This document shows, piece after piece, positions 25,626 through 34,136 of a DNA stretch of 64,000 nt (positions within the stretch are counted from its first letter, which is position 1; every line of letters starts with the position of its first letter). Made by a program: the position numbers and the translations under genes. Source of the DNA: Sphaerochaetaceae bacterium (GTDB taxonomy: Bacteria; Spirochaetota; Spirochaetia; Sphaerochaetales; Sphaerochaetaceae). The notes below the pieces were generated by a model. The model saw only the letters and a program-made list of their open reading frames with translations, had not been told where the DNA came from and made no database searches. The DNA lies in assembly GCA_028532765.1 (NCBI GenBank), contig JAQQAR010000080.1, positions 1 to 64,000 of the forward strand. The letters are read 5' to 3'.

Positions 25626-26730
25626 GATCGTGCTTTTTCATCTCTTGCTTCTGTACATACATCTTATGGTCTGCAATATTGCTTAGCTCATCAGAAGTCA
25701 TCCCAGGCAGGGGTGAATGGTACCCGTAGCTGAACCGTAGGTTCTTGATGAGTTGGTTGTCATTCTGCTGCAAATGCCCCTTCATCATCTCGATGATAGC
25801 TTCAACATTACCAGAGTCAAATATTGCTGCAAATTCATCCCCTCCAAGTCTGAAGGCAAGTCCCTTGTGGGCAAATGCTCTCTTGAGTGCCTTGGCAAAG
25901 CAGATCAGTGTATAGTCTCCCATTTCATGGCCATATTTGTCATTGATCTCCTTGAAGTAGTTCAGGTCAAACACAATCAGTGAGAACTGTTTGTTGCTTT
26001 GCAACAGGTGCTGCATATACGCATCATAGCTGCTGCGGTTGTAGAGTTTGGTTAGGTAATCCTCATCGGATGGTGTAGATTCAAGAAAGACATAGATGAC
26101 AAACAAAGCCAATGCAATTGATGTCCAGGAAAAGTGCAACTTGGAATTGAAAAATTGAAGTACCATTCCTGCTATGGGGATGAAAAAGAAAAACTGATAG
26201 ATCAAGGTTTCATTGCGGGTAATATTCTTTCTATTCATGGTGATAAAGACAAAGAAATACCCATACAGCAAGCCAAGCAAGATGTAGTGGATGAACTTGA
26301 AAGGTTCACTACTATAACTGTTGGTCTCAGGGTTTACTGAGAAATAGAGAGGCAAGAAGGTATTCATGATAAGTATAAAGAGTGTAAGCAGGCTTGCATG
26401 CTGATAGTACCATCTCTTTTGGACTCTCTTCCTGTCATGAAACATCCTGAAATCCACATAGGACATGAGCAGTCCCCCGATGACAGGACCAATGAGGTAA
26501 AGCAGGAAGTTGGTGGAGTATTCAAGGAGAAATGCACCAAGGAATTGCTCGCCATCAATTATCCATGTCAGAGGTTCATCGATAATGGCAATACTGGTAG
26601 TGAGCAGGGACCAATTGAGGAGATGTTTACTGAATGTCTTGATCCTTGATTTCTGCATGAATAGATAGAGGATTACCAAGATAGCGAAGGCAAATATGTT
26701 GATCTGGAACTGAATCAGATAGTTCATCAC
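25609..26730 (-). CDS. membrane-bound GGDEF diguanylate cyclase
   Basis: This 373-residue protein has six to seven N-terminal transmembrane helices (from FQINIFAFAILVILYLFM to FSWTSIALALFVIYVFL), followed by a GGDEF domain with the exact RLGGDEF active site and the FDLNYFKEINDKYGHEMGD metal loop. It should make cyclic-di-GMP at the membrane, sensing a signal through its membrane half. The usual inhibitory RxxD site is absent five residues before GGDEF. The membrane-plus-GGDEF layout is like that of the protein at 54136. The ATG at 26730 is preceded by a short GGGAGG site. It is a single gene. The signal is unknown. Confidence 0.88.
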   Translation of the reverse strand: MMNYLIQFQINIFAFAILVILYLFMQKSRIKTFSKHLLNWSLLTTSIAIIDEPLTWIIDGEQFLGAFLLEYSTNFLLYLIGPVIGGLLMSYVDFRMFHDRKRVQKRWYYQHASLLTLFILIMNTFLPLYFSVNPETNSYSSEPFKFIHYILLGLLYGYFFVFITMNRKNITRNETLIYQFFFFIPIAGMVLQFFNSKLHFSWTSIALALFVIYVFLESTPSDEDYLTKLYNRSSYDAYMQHLLQSNKQFSLIVFDLNYFKEINDKYGHEMGDYTLICFAKALKRAFAHKGLAFRLGGDEFAAIFDSGNVEAIIEMMKGHLQQNDNQLIKNLRFSYGYHSPLPGMTSDELSNIADHKMYVQKQEMKKHDPRGMR

Positions 26731-26851
26731 CGGCCCTCCCTAAAACAAACAGATACAATAGTATCTTCATCATACATCCATGCGTTATCGCTTGACTAAC
26801 ATTAAAGATCTGACAAAAGTGAGCAACGAATTCTATCGGGAATAGTTCAAG

Positions 26852-27910
26852 CTATGCAATAGGACAGGTGTCTGATTCTCTCTCTGTCATAGGGTAGGGG
26901 ATTCCCCCATTTGCCCGAATCACCTTTATTTCAGGACGAAGCTTTACATGCTCGGGAAAGTCTTCCCAACTGCCCCCCAGCCGTTTTAGAAGAAGGGTGG
27001 AGACTTCTCTCCCAATCTTTTCACAAGGTTGTGCAACTGCATAATGACAGAGCTTGAGCAGTGGAGCATAGCTGAGATAGTCAAAACTTGCAAAAACCAG
27101 TTGCCCCAGCTGATGAGGGGAGAGCATTTCTAATGCTTGGATGGTTGCCCCTAGATGCAGGGAATCATTGGCAATGAAAAAGGCTTCTGGATAATCTACT
27201 TCAAGAAGTGCTTGCCTGAGGAGATACCGCCCAGAGGCCTGGGTCATTGCATCCTGATGATAGACGAATCGATTTTCGACTGTAAGCCCCTGCTCCTTCA
27301 TTGCCTCCAGATATGCGTACAATCGTTCATGTGCCGTATGGATACTGAGGTCTCCACCGATATACCCGATTCGCTTATATCCTTCATGCTTGAGCGCCTT
27401 GATCATCTGACGAACCCCATATCGGCTGTCGGTTTCCACAAAATCAACCTTAAGTCCATCGATACATCGGTCGACCATGACCAAAGGGATTCTTGACAGT
27501 GCATTTGCCAGGAAGTGCCGGCCATCTGCCCCTGCCGGCATCACCACAATCCCATCCACATTACGTTCAATGAATATCTGGAGCTTTCGCTTCTCCTCTT
27601 CCACTGAATCGTTGGAAGAGGTGATGATCAATGAATATCCGTGCGGAGCCAGGCAGCGTTCCATTGCCTCGACAACTTCCATGAAAAAGATGTTGGAGAG
27701 TTCTGGAGCGATAATACCGATCGTCTTGGTATGCCGAAACTTGAGGGAACGTGCCACCTCATTACGGTTGTAGCCAAGCGTATCCATGGCGTCCAATACT
27801 TTTTTTTGTGTGTGTATGTTCACAGAATCCCCATGGTTGAGGACACGAGAAACTGTAGCAATAGACACATTCGCTGCTCTTGCAACATCTTTGATGGTAG
27901 GGGATGCCAT
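26852..27910 (-). CDS. LacI-family regulator of the ribose-type ABC operon
   Basis: This 352-residue LacI/GalR repressor begins with the typical DNA-binding segment (PTIKDVARAANVSIATVSRVLNHGDSVN), followed by the hinge region and a periplasmic-binding-type ligand domain (IGIIAPELSNIFFMEVVEAMERCLA...GYIGGDLSIHTAHERLYAYLEAM). The ATG at 27910 has GAGGAG upstream. Longer N-termini would place non-conserved residues before the helix-turn-helix. It lies downstream of the binding-protein gene and just beyond the hairpin at 27925-27960. It probably binds the palindrome at 31946-31961 and senses the imported sugar. Confidence 0.9.
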   Translation of the reverse strand: MASPTIKDVARAANVSIATVSRVLNHGDSVNIHTQKKVLDAMDTLGYNRNEVARSLKFRHTKTIGIIAPELSNIFFMEVVEAMERCLAPHGYSLIITSSNDSVEEEKRKLQIFIERNVDGIVVMPAGADGRHFLANALSRIPLVMVDRCIDGLKVDFVETDSRYGVRQMIKALKHEGYKRIGYIGGDLSIHTAHERLYAYLEAMKEQGLTVENRFVYHQDAMTQASGRYLLRQALLEVDYPEAFFIANDSLHLGATIQALEMLSPHQLGQLVFASFDYLSYAPLLKLCHYAVAQPCEKIGREVSTLLLKRLGGSWEDFPEHVKLRPEIKVIRANGGIPYPMTERESDTCPIA

Positions 27911-27924
27911 GTTGGTCTCCTCAG

Positions 27925-27960
27925 AAAAAGGGGTCAGCCGGTACAAATGCCGGTGACCCC
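27925..27960 (-). terminator. intrinsic terminator between binding protein and lacI-type gene
   Basis: An imperfect 11-bp stem (GGGGTCAGCCGG against CCGGTGACCCC, one bulge) is followed on the minus strand by five T residues. It sits 37 bp after the binding-protein stop and directly before the lacI ribosome site. Confidence 0.8.
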
Positions 27961-27997
27961 CCAAACTTATGAGATGCAATCTCTGTTCAACGGTTCA

Positions 27998-29089
27998 TCA
28001 ATCGTAGATCAAACCCTTGATGTCTGCATCATCCATGTTCTGATAGTTGTAGAACTTTGCACCGGTGTCTACATCAGCAACAGGTTCACCCTTGTAGGCT
28101 TTGTATGCCAGTTCGACTGCTTTGTATCCAATCTGGTAGGGGTCTTGGGTAATGGAACCGAGGAAGTATTGCTGGCGAACCGCATTCTTCTGTGCAGCGC
28201 CTGCATCATACCCGATAACCACCACATCCTTGAATGCGGAATTGCTCTTCAAGGTTGCTCCATCGTTGGTTGCAGCAAGAAGACCCTTGACCGTTGCTTC
28301 ATTGGAACAGAAGATTCCCAGAACATTGTCACTGGTCACCTTGTTCAGCATTGCCTGTGCTGCATTGGTTGCATCAGTCATGGCGGCAGAAGCGGGGACG
28401 ATCATCTCAATAAAGACTTTTCTTCCCTTGGTTGGGCTGTCTGCAGCAATGTATGCAGTGTTTCCAATTACTGCAATATCACTCTTGCTAAGTGAAGTGT
28501 TCTCGTCAATCAACTTGATCATGGTGTCTCTGAAGCCCTTTCCACGGCTAAGCAGCGATTCACCTGAAGCGTCCTGATTCATGACGACAATCTTGACGGG
28601 GTTGGCGATTGAAGCAGCTTCAATTTTGCCTTTGATCACATCAAACATCTTCTCGGCAGCCATCCCTGCTGCGGCATAGTTGTTGGTTGATGCATTTGCC
28701 CAAATTGATCCTGCTGGAGCTTCCGGTACACCAGAGTCAAATCCGATGACAGGAATACCTTGGTTCTTGGCCTGCTGGAGCTGGTCAAGCACACTGCTGG
28801 TATTCAATGCCGCCAAGGCAATTGCCACAGGGTTCTTTGCCATTGCATTATTGAGCATCTCAACCTGGATTTGTACATCACTTTCTGAAGGAGGGCCTTC
28901 AAAGGTAATATCAACCCCATAATCTGCTGCTGCCGCATTGGCTCCCAGTTTCACTTGCTGCCAGAAGTCGTGTTGTTCTCCTTTTGAAACAACAGCGATA
29001 TAAGGCTTTTGCTCCTTTACTCCTTCCGCAAACAGAACAGTGGAAGTAAGCAACACTAGAACCATTAGAACGACTAAGGTCTTCTTCAT
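27998..29089 (-). CDS. ribose-type ABC substrate-binding protein
   Basis: This 363-residue secreted sugar-binding protein is of the type I periplasmic-binding fold (ribose/galactose/D-allose family). A short signal peptide (TLVVLMVLVLLTSTVLFAEG) is followed by IAVVSKGEQHDFWQQVKLGANAAAADYGVDI and the typical ligand segments PVIGFDSGVP, NQDASGESLLSRGKGF and GIFCSNEATVKGLLAA. The ATG at 29089 follows AGGAGG. Codon order and neighbours (permease and ATPase upstream) show an importer with the genes at 29156 and 30389. The sugar cannot be read from sequence. Confidence 0.9.
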   Translation of the reverse strand: MKKTLVVLMVLVLLTSTVLFAEGVKEQKPYIAVVSKGEQHDFWQQVKLGANAAAADYGVDITFEGPPSESDVQIQVEMLNNAMAKNPVAIALAALNTSSVLDQLQQAKNQGIPVIGFDSGVPEAPAGSIWANASTNNYAAAGMAAEKMFDVIKGKIEAASIANPVKIVVMNQDASGESLLSRGKGFRDTMIKLIDENTSLSKSDIAVIGNTAYIAADSPTKGRKVFIEMIVPASAAMTDATNAAQAMLNKVTSDNVLGIFCSNEATVKGLLAATNDGATLKSNSAFKDVVVIGYDAGAAQKNAVRQQYFLGSITQDPYQIGYKAVELAYKAYKGEPVADVDTGAKFYNYQNMDDADIKGLIYD

Positions 29090-29140
29090 ACTAATCCTCC
29101 TGTTTTCTACCGGATCCAATAACCCGGATTTGCTATATAC

Positions 29141-29157
29141 AACGGATCTATTCCGTT
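29141..29157. other. small hairpin between permease and binding-protein genes
   Basis: AACGGA and TCCGTT pair around five bases at the permease stop codon. It may set differing amounts of permease and binding-protein mRNA. It is short and could be chance. Confidence 0.35.
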
Positions 29158-30376
29158 ATCTCTTCACGAATTCCTTCTCCTTCTTGCGTAGCTCTGCTCT
29201 TTGTTCTTTTTCATCCCGTCTCAGAGCACGGTATTGTGCACGCATATCCAGGCGAAGCTCGGCAAGTTTTTTCTCTATTTCTTTTTTGGCTGCTGGTTCA
29301 GCAGAGGACAATTCAGCCTTCAGTTGAGAAATCTTGAGCAGCATTTCCTCTTTGTACCTGTCAGACTCGGAGAGAATGCGAACCTCAGAAGATTTTTTCG
29401 TTCGATAGATATCGAGCATGACAGCACCCAGAACAACTACACCAGTAAAGAACGTCTGGTATTGTGACTGTAGATCCATCGATGGCAATCCAGCGCGCAA
29501 TACACTCATGATATACACACCAATCATTGTCCCGAAGACTGAACCAGCCCCTCCGCTAAGACTGGTTCCCCCGATAACGGTTCCTGCTATAGCATACAAT
29601 TCAAAACCCTGGCCTTGGGCAGGCATAACGGTGGTGTAGACTGCAGCAAAGGCAATACCGCCGATACCGGCAAGGAAACCGCTGATCACATAGGCCATCA
29701 TTTCCCATTTTGCGACATCAATACCGCTAAGACGTGCTGCTTCCTTGTTTGATCCAACGGCGAAAATATATCGCCCCATCTTTGTTCTGGTAAGAATGAT
29801 ATAAGCAATGAATGCTGTACCGAAGAGTACGATGGCACCGGTGGGGTAGGAGGTATTATCCTCCGCGATAAACTTGAATATTCCCTTGAACCAGCTATCT
29901 TCTGCCCCACGAGCCGGGAAGGTAGCACTGCGCACATTCGATACAATGGATCCGGTACCTAAGCTGATCATCATGGTACCGAGGGTTGCGATGAAAGGTG
30001 GCAACTTCAGTCGGCTTACCATGATGCCATTGAAAAGACCAAAGGATGTTGCAACCACAATGATGAGGATCAATGAAATCCACATTGGCCATCCCCATGT
30101 CTTGTATGCTGTTCCGCCGATGATTGTCGCTGCCATCATCACTGTACCACAAGAGAGATCAATTCCACCGGTAATGATGACAAAGGTAACCCCGATGGCC
30201 AGAAACCCAATATAATAGGAAGAGTCAAGGATGTTTACCAATGTCGTATAGGAGAAGAAGTTCCTGCCAAAGAGCGCAAAGAATGCGTAGATGATAACGA
30301 GAGCCAGTGGTGCAAGCAACTTTTGGAGATTCAATCCTTTCTTTTTTTTCAACTCAACCAAATCCTTCGTTTTCAT
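29156..30376 (-). CDS. ribose-type ABC permease with C-terminal coiled-coil tail
   Basis: This 406-residue protein carries the RbsC-like transport core: about ten transmembrane helices, with VTFVIITGGIDLSCGTVMMAATI near the N-terminus and GIDVAKWEMMAYVISGFLAGIGG later. It passes the sugar across the inner membrane with the ATPase at 30389 and the binding protein at 27998. The typical family member is about 320-340 residues. Here a charged extension of some 80 residues (SEVRILSESDRYKEEMLLKISQLKAEL..., ending EKEFVKR) follows the last helix and looks like a long cytosolic coiled coil. The ATG at 30376 is 12 bp downstream of the ATPase stop. Substrate unknown. Confidence 0.88.
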   Translation of the reverse strand: MKTKDLVELKKKKGLNLQKLLAPLALVIIYAFFALFGRNFFSYTTLVNILDSSYYIGFLAIGVTFVIITGGIDLSCGTVMMAATIIGGTAYKTWGWPMWISLILIIVVATSFGLFNGIMVSRLKLPPFIATLGTMMISLGTGSIVSNVRSATFPARGAEDSWFKGIFKFIAEDNTSYPTGAIVLFGTAFIAYIILTRTKMGRYIFAVGSNKEAARLSGIDVAKWEMMAYVISGFLAGIGGIAFAAVYTTVMPAQGQGFELYAIAGTVIGGTSLSGGAGSVFGTMIGVYIMSVLRAGLPSMDLQSQYQTFFTGVVVLGAVMLDIYRTKKSSEVRILSESDRYKEEMLLKISQLKAELSSAEPAAKKEIEKKLAELRLDMRAQYRALRRDEKEQRAELRKKEKEFVKR

Positions 30377-30388
30377 CTAGGGTTACTC

Positions 30389-31885
30389 CTATCCATGTTG
30401 TGTAGCCAATTCCATGATCTTTTCCTGGGTTGCCTCTTCTATTGGAAGGAACCCAGTGAGTTTTCCTTCACACATTACTGCAATTCGGTCACTCATTCTC
30501 AGAATCTCATTCAGTTCACTGCTGATCATAATGATGGACTTGCCTTCCTTGACGAGTTCATTCATCAGGTGATAGATCTCACTCTTTGCCCCTACATCAA
30601 TCCCCCTTGTTGGTTCATCGAAAATGAGGATGGAACAGTTCTTGATCAGCCACTTTGCGATAACCACTTTCTGCTGGTTGCCCCCAGAAAGATTTTGTAC
30701 GAGCTGGTCCAGTGAGGGTGTCTTTACATTGAGTTTCTCTACATTCTCTGCAGCAATCTGATGTAGTTTGGAACGAGGAAGGAAGAGGTTGGGGCAGAGG
30801 TCTTCGTACGAAGCCATGATGGCATTGGATTCGACAGAGAGCTTGATCGCCAGGCCAAACCGTTTTCGGTCTTCTGATAGGTATCCAATGCCATTGAGCA
30901 CGGCATCTTCCGGACTTTCAATGAGTGTCTTCTTTCCATTAATATAGATTGAACCAGAGGCTTTATCTGCACCGAAGAGAGCACGCATCGTCTCAGTCCT
31001 GCCCGCACCCATGAGTCCAGAAAATCCGAGGATCTCTCCCTTATGCAACTCGAATGAGATGTTCTGTACAAGTTTGCCCGCATTAAGATTCTCAACCTTC
31101 AGGATAATTGGTGCATTATCGGGAACATTGCTTTTTGCTTTAGGCTGTTCATAGATAACCCGTCCAACCATCATGTTGATCATCTCATCCTTGCTTAACT
31201 CCTTGGTTAGCTTGGTACCCACATATTCTCCATCCCTGAGGACGGTAACTCGGTCGGTTATAATGCCGATTTCATCAAGACGGTGGCTGATGTAGATCAT
31301 ACCAACGCCTTTTTTTGCCAAATCTTTCATGATGGTAAACAGGTCCTTGATCTCTCTGTCGGTCAAGGCAGCAGTAGGTTCGTCAAAGATAAGAATCTTG
31401 AGATTATGGGAAACAGCCTTTGCAATCTCAACCATCTGTTGCTTGCCAACGGTAAGGTCCCGTACCTTTTCTTCTGGGTCTATGGACATATTCAGATGAG
31501 CAAACAAATCCCTGGCTATCTTGTTTTGTGCTTTCTCATCCAAAAACAAGCCATGGTGTTTGGTAGCCTCACGCCCAATATAGAGATTTTGTGCTACAGT
31601 GAGATGCTCCATCATATTCAGCTCTTGGTGCACGATTGCAATACCTGCATCCAATGCTTCCTTAGGGCCCTGTGGATTAAACAGCTTACCCATGTAATGG
31701 ATTTCACCTGAGTCTTTTGGAAATATGCCAGTGAGGGCTTTCATCAATGTTGATTTGCCAGCCCCGTTTTCACCGACGATTGCATGAATTTCACCTTCAT
31801 ACAGATCGAAATCTACACCCTTGAGTGCATGTACACCGGCGAATCGCTTATCAATCGCTTTCATGGACAGGATTACGTTACTCAC
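30389..31885 (-). CDS. ribose-type ABC ATPase with two nucleotide-binding domains
   Basis: This 498-residue ATPase has the RbsA/MglA layout of two tandem ATP-binding domains. The N-terminal half has Walker A GENGAGKST, signature LTVGKQQMVEIAKA and Walker B ILIFDEPTAALTD. The C-terminal half has a degenerate Walker A (GLMGAGRTE), a normal signature (LSGGNQQKVVIAKWL) and Walker B (ILIFDEPTRGIDVG). It powers the permease at 29156. It is the first gene of the operon, with a promoter and LacI-type operator just upstream. The ATG at 31885 follows AAGGAG. Confidence 0.93.
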   Translation of the reverse strand: MSNVILSMKAIDKRFAGVHALKGVDFDLYEGEIHAIVGENGAGKSTLMKALTGIFPKDSGEIHYMGKLFNPQGPKEALDAGIAIVHQELNMMEHLTVAQNLYIGREATKHHGLFLDEKAQNKIARDLFAHLNMSIDPEEKVRDLTVGKQQMVEIAKAVSHNLKILIFDEPTAALTDREIKDLFTIMKDLAKKGVGMIYISHRLDEIGIITDRVTVLRDGEYVGTKLTKELSKDEMINMMVGRVIYEQPKAKSNVPDNAPIILKVENLNAGKLVQNISFELHKGEILGFSGLMGAGRTETMRALFGADKASGSIYINGKKTLIESPEDAVLNGIGYLSEDRKRFGLAIKLSVESNAIMASYEDLCPNLFLPRSKLHQIAAENVEKLNVKTPSLDQLVQNLSGGNQQKVVIAKWLIKNCSILIFDEPTRGIDVGAKSEIYHLMNELVKEGKSIIMISSELNEILRMSDRIAVMCEGKLTGFLPIEEATQEKIMELATQHG

Positions 31886-31908
31886 TCCGCATCTCCTTGT
31901 ACATTTGT

Positions 31909-31938
31909 ATTATTTGCACGTCAATTCCTATCTGTCAA
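31909..31938 (-). promoter_or_regulatory. promoter of the ribose-type ABC operon
   Basis: On the minus strand TTGACA (31938-31933) and AATAAT (31914-31909) are separated by 18 bp. This is about 25 bp upstream of the ATPase start codon. Confidence 0.65.
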
Positions 31939-31945
31939 GGAAAAT

Positions 31946-31961
31946 TTGTAAACGTTTACAA
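31946..31961. promoter_or_regulatory. perfect 16-bp LacI-type operator
   Basis: TTGTAAACGTTTACAA is a perfect palindrome with the central CG typical of LacI/GalR operators. It lies 8 bp upstream of the -35 box of the ABC operon, which also encodes a LacI regulator. A site upstream of -35 could repress by looping or exclusion, or activate. Confidence 0.85.
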
Positions 31962-32002
31962 TAATGCAATTTAGAGACAAGAAAACTTACCTTCAGTGAT
32001 GT

Positions 32003-32947
32003 CTAATGCTCATTGTTTGGTAAGAATGTGAGGCTTTTCTGCCAGAGCTTTGCAGCCATCTCTCGGTCGAGTGCATGAGGTGCGGGAATTTCTTCAGTTG
32101 TGAAGTTGAAGAACTTTCCTGTAATTCCCTCCACATCAGCAGAGACTCCCAGGTAGTACAACGCCTGGGCTGACAGCTGGGGGGTTCTGGCTGAAGGATT
32201 GATCAGGTGATGCTTGAACCATTTATAGAGCTTCCCGTTATTTTCACCCATATTGGTCCTTACATCACCAGGGTGCATCGCATTGATCGTAACTCCACTA
32301 TCCTTGAAGTATTCGGTAAAGGGGAAAAGAGAGAGCAGCTGTGCAGTTTTTGCTGAGCCATAACTCTTCAGTCCACTATAGTGGTGCCTCTTCCAGTCTA
32401 GATCATCGAGATGCAATCCTGAGAGTGCGAACCTGTGCCCCTCAGAATTGACATACAAAATTCTTGCACGTTCATGTCGTTTGAGTTTTTCCATCAACAG
32501 GTAGGTAATGATGAAGGAAGCAAGATAGTTGACCTGGAAGACCTCCTCCAAGCCATCGGCAGTAAACTGCTTTTTGGTATTGTATACCCCGGCGTTATGA
32601 ATAAGCACTGCGATATCTTGTGCTAGTCCTGCCAGCATGGTAGCGGCAGCATGTATCTGATCAAGATGCGAGAAGTCTGCAATAAAGTAAGTACAGGGTA
32701 CCTTGAACTCATGCTCTATTTCTTGTTTCAGCTGTTCTGACTTCGCCTTGTTTCGGTTGATTAACAGAAGAGAGGCCCCGTGGGAAGCGAAAAGCCTGGC
32801 TGTCTCGTACCCGATGCCTGAGGTAGCTCCTGTGATGACAACCAAATTTCCGGTGAAGCCTTTCTCTTCGCTTTTGGGAGTTGCCTTGTTGTTCTTGAGC
32901 ATGGCTGCAATATGTGACCATTCGTACTCTTTCAGATAGGGATTCAT
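32003..32947 (-). CDS. short-chain dehydrogenase/reductase (retinol-dehydrogenase-like)
   Basis: This 314-residue NAD(P)-dependent oxidoreductase has the Rossmann glycine motif (TGATSGIGYETARLF), an NAG segment (LIHNAGVYNTKK), the catalytic Ser region (YVNSEGHRFAL) and the YxxxK pair (SYGSAKTAQ). Its length and C-terminal extension fit the retinol-dehydrogenase/WW-oxidoreductase-like branch. The start ATG at 32947 follows AGAGGT, 14 bp after the SnoaL-like gene. The two are co-transcribed from right to left. The substrate is unknown. Confidence 0.85.
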   Translation of the reverse strand: MNPYLKEYEWSHIAAMLKNNKATPKSEEKGFTGNLVVITGATSGIGYETARLFASHGASLLLINRNKAKSEQLKQEIEHEFKVPCTYFIADFSHLDQIHAAATMLAGLAQDIAVLIHNAGVYNTKKQFTADGLEEVFQVNYLASFIITYLLMEKLKRHERARILYVNSEGHRFALSGLHLDDLDWKRHHYSGLKSYGSAKTAQLLSLFPFTEYFKDSGVTINAMHPGDVRTNMGENNGKLYKWFKHHLINPSARTPQLSAQALYYLGVSADVEGITGKFFNFTTEEIPAPHALDREMAAKLWQKSLTFLPNNEH

Positions 32948-32961
32948 GACTACCTCTTGTG

Positions 32962-33402
32962 TTACCCAAATTTCTTATGCATGAACTTGCGATAGGCTTT
33001 GCCGAAGCGGGGGATGTTGTCAAAGATATCTCCCCATAGGTCATAGTAATCGCGTTGTTCTATGATTTTTCCTAGTTCGTTCAAGGTGACCCTGCTTGCG
33101 CCATATACCGATGAATTGGGGTATTTCTTGAAACTCAGTGTCATCTCCCACTCAAGGAACATGACATTGCCGTTTTGGGCAATATTCTTGATATCCATCT
33201 TCAGGTCGCTGGACCTGGCGATCAAGCGCTCGGTCATTGCAGTGAATTCTGCAATACCATGGATTTTCTGGACACTGTCCCAAAAGAAAATATGCTCATC
33301 ATAGTAAGGTAGTATGTGGGACCAGTCGGGCTTCCCCTCTGTATTGTAGATATTGGTCCATAATTCTCTCAGTTGTTCTTTGCTCTGTATAGAAAATTCC
33401 AT
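32962..33402 (-). CDS. SnoaL/NTF2-like protein
   Basis: This 146-residue protein resembles the NTF2-like fold: one long N-terminal helix (SKEQLRELWTNIYNTEGKPDWSHILPYYDEHIFFWDSVQKIHG), then a curved sheet with the WEMTLSFKKYP and ASRVTLNELGKIIEQRDYYD strands. Such domains are small-molecule isomerases, polyketide cyclases or binding proteins. The ATG at 33402 has AGGA nine bases upstream; the ATG at 33411 lies too close to it. It heads a two-gene unit with the SDR gene, which suggests related chemistry. Confidence 0.72.
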   Translation of the reverse strand: MEFSIQSKEQLRELWTNIYNTEGKPDWSHILPYYDEHIFFWDSVQKIHGIAEFTAMTERLIARSSDLKMDIKNIAQNGNVMFLEWEMTLSFKKYPNSSVYGASRVTLNELGKIIEQRDYYDLWGDIFDNIPRFGKAYRKFMHKKFG

Positions 33403-33771
33403 TGTACCCATTCCTGATTACTGATAACTTGATGTGAAATATATAGCACAGTTTTTGCTGTGCTTGGGAAAATGTTCGCATTAGGAGCGGTAATTTTGGA
33501 TTTCCTGGCATGGTATGCAGACTCTACGCCCACAGAGATATCATTTCATAAACGTTCACTATTCTCATTCCTATGTGTTGAACTCTTCATATGAATCGAG
33601 AAAGACACGAACGGATGATGGTTTAAAGTGTGTTCCTGTACATCGATTCAATTCGTGCATTGTGCCTACCTCATTACTCAAAACGACCAATCATAATGTA
33701 CAGAGGACAAAAACTACTGCAATGGTAAATACCAAATAAAACCCACCAATTATAATTGCCAGCGTCCTGGA
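33403..33771. other. intergenic region, no gene seen
   Basis: About 370 bp separate two minus-strand operons. It should contain the promoter of the SnoaL-SDR pair. Open frames here have no ribosome site and low coding quality. A short minus-strand stretch reads as a hydrophobic peptide (GGFYLVFTIAVVFVLC) but is interrupted by stops, so it may be a remnant or nothing. Confidence 0.5.
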
Positions 33772-34128
33772 CTACCCACTGACACTAAGCTGGTGCTCAG
33801 TGTCCATATGTTTCAGTCTAGGATACAATTGTGAATAAAAGGTCATGATTGAGAAAATTAGGGCGATTACGCTGAATACTTTGGTCTCTTGCCCTCCTGT
33901 GATGACAATCCCAATGATCAGCACGATAAAAATCAACTTGGTGCCTGCAACCCAATTGATGAGATAGGTAACAAACTCCCCAATCTCTGGGTCCTTTTGT
34001 GATTTCTCATATGCCTTGAACACTCCCACGGCATTCCCCCGTGTTGAGGAAGGCATCCTGTAGAGTAACACCACATTGAGAGTCTCCAAGGTGATAAATG
34101 CAATCAATACCCAGGAAAGAATATCCAT
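33772..34128 (-). CDS. small membrane protein in a quaternary-amine binding-protein operon
   Basis: This 118-residue protein has three or four transmembrane helices (ILSWVLIAFITLETLNVVLLY, VAGTKLIFIVLIIGIVI, KVFSVIALIFSIMTFYSQLY) and one short charged loop. I do not recognise the family. The ATG at 34128 follows GGAG, eight bases after the stop of the binding-protein gene, so they are co-transcribed. It may help the importer or be a passenger. Confidence 0.65.
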   Translation of the reverse strand: MDILSWVLIAFITLETLNVVLLYRMPSSTRGNAVGVFKAYEKSQKDPEIGEFVTYLINWVAGTKLIFIVLIIGIVITGGQETKVFSVIALIFSIMTFYSQLYPRLKHMDTEHQLSVSG

Positions 34129-34136
34129 ATATGCTC

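Noticed and set aside
19987-26765. AGATACAATA repeated near 19987, 24428 and 26751
   Set aside because: The core TACAAT is a near-consensus -10 hexamer in AT-rich intergenic DNA. The copies differ in flanks and spacing and no shared regulator is suggested.
33515-33739. Plus-strand open frame of 74 codons in the 33.4-33.8 kb gap
   Set aside because: It has no ribosome site, no domain and an irregular composition. I treat the region as noncoding.
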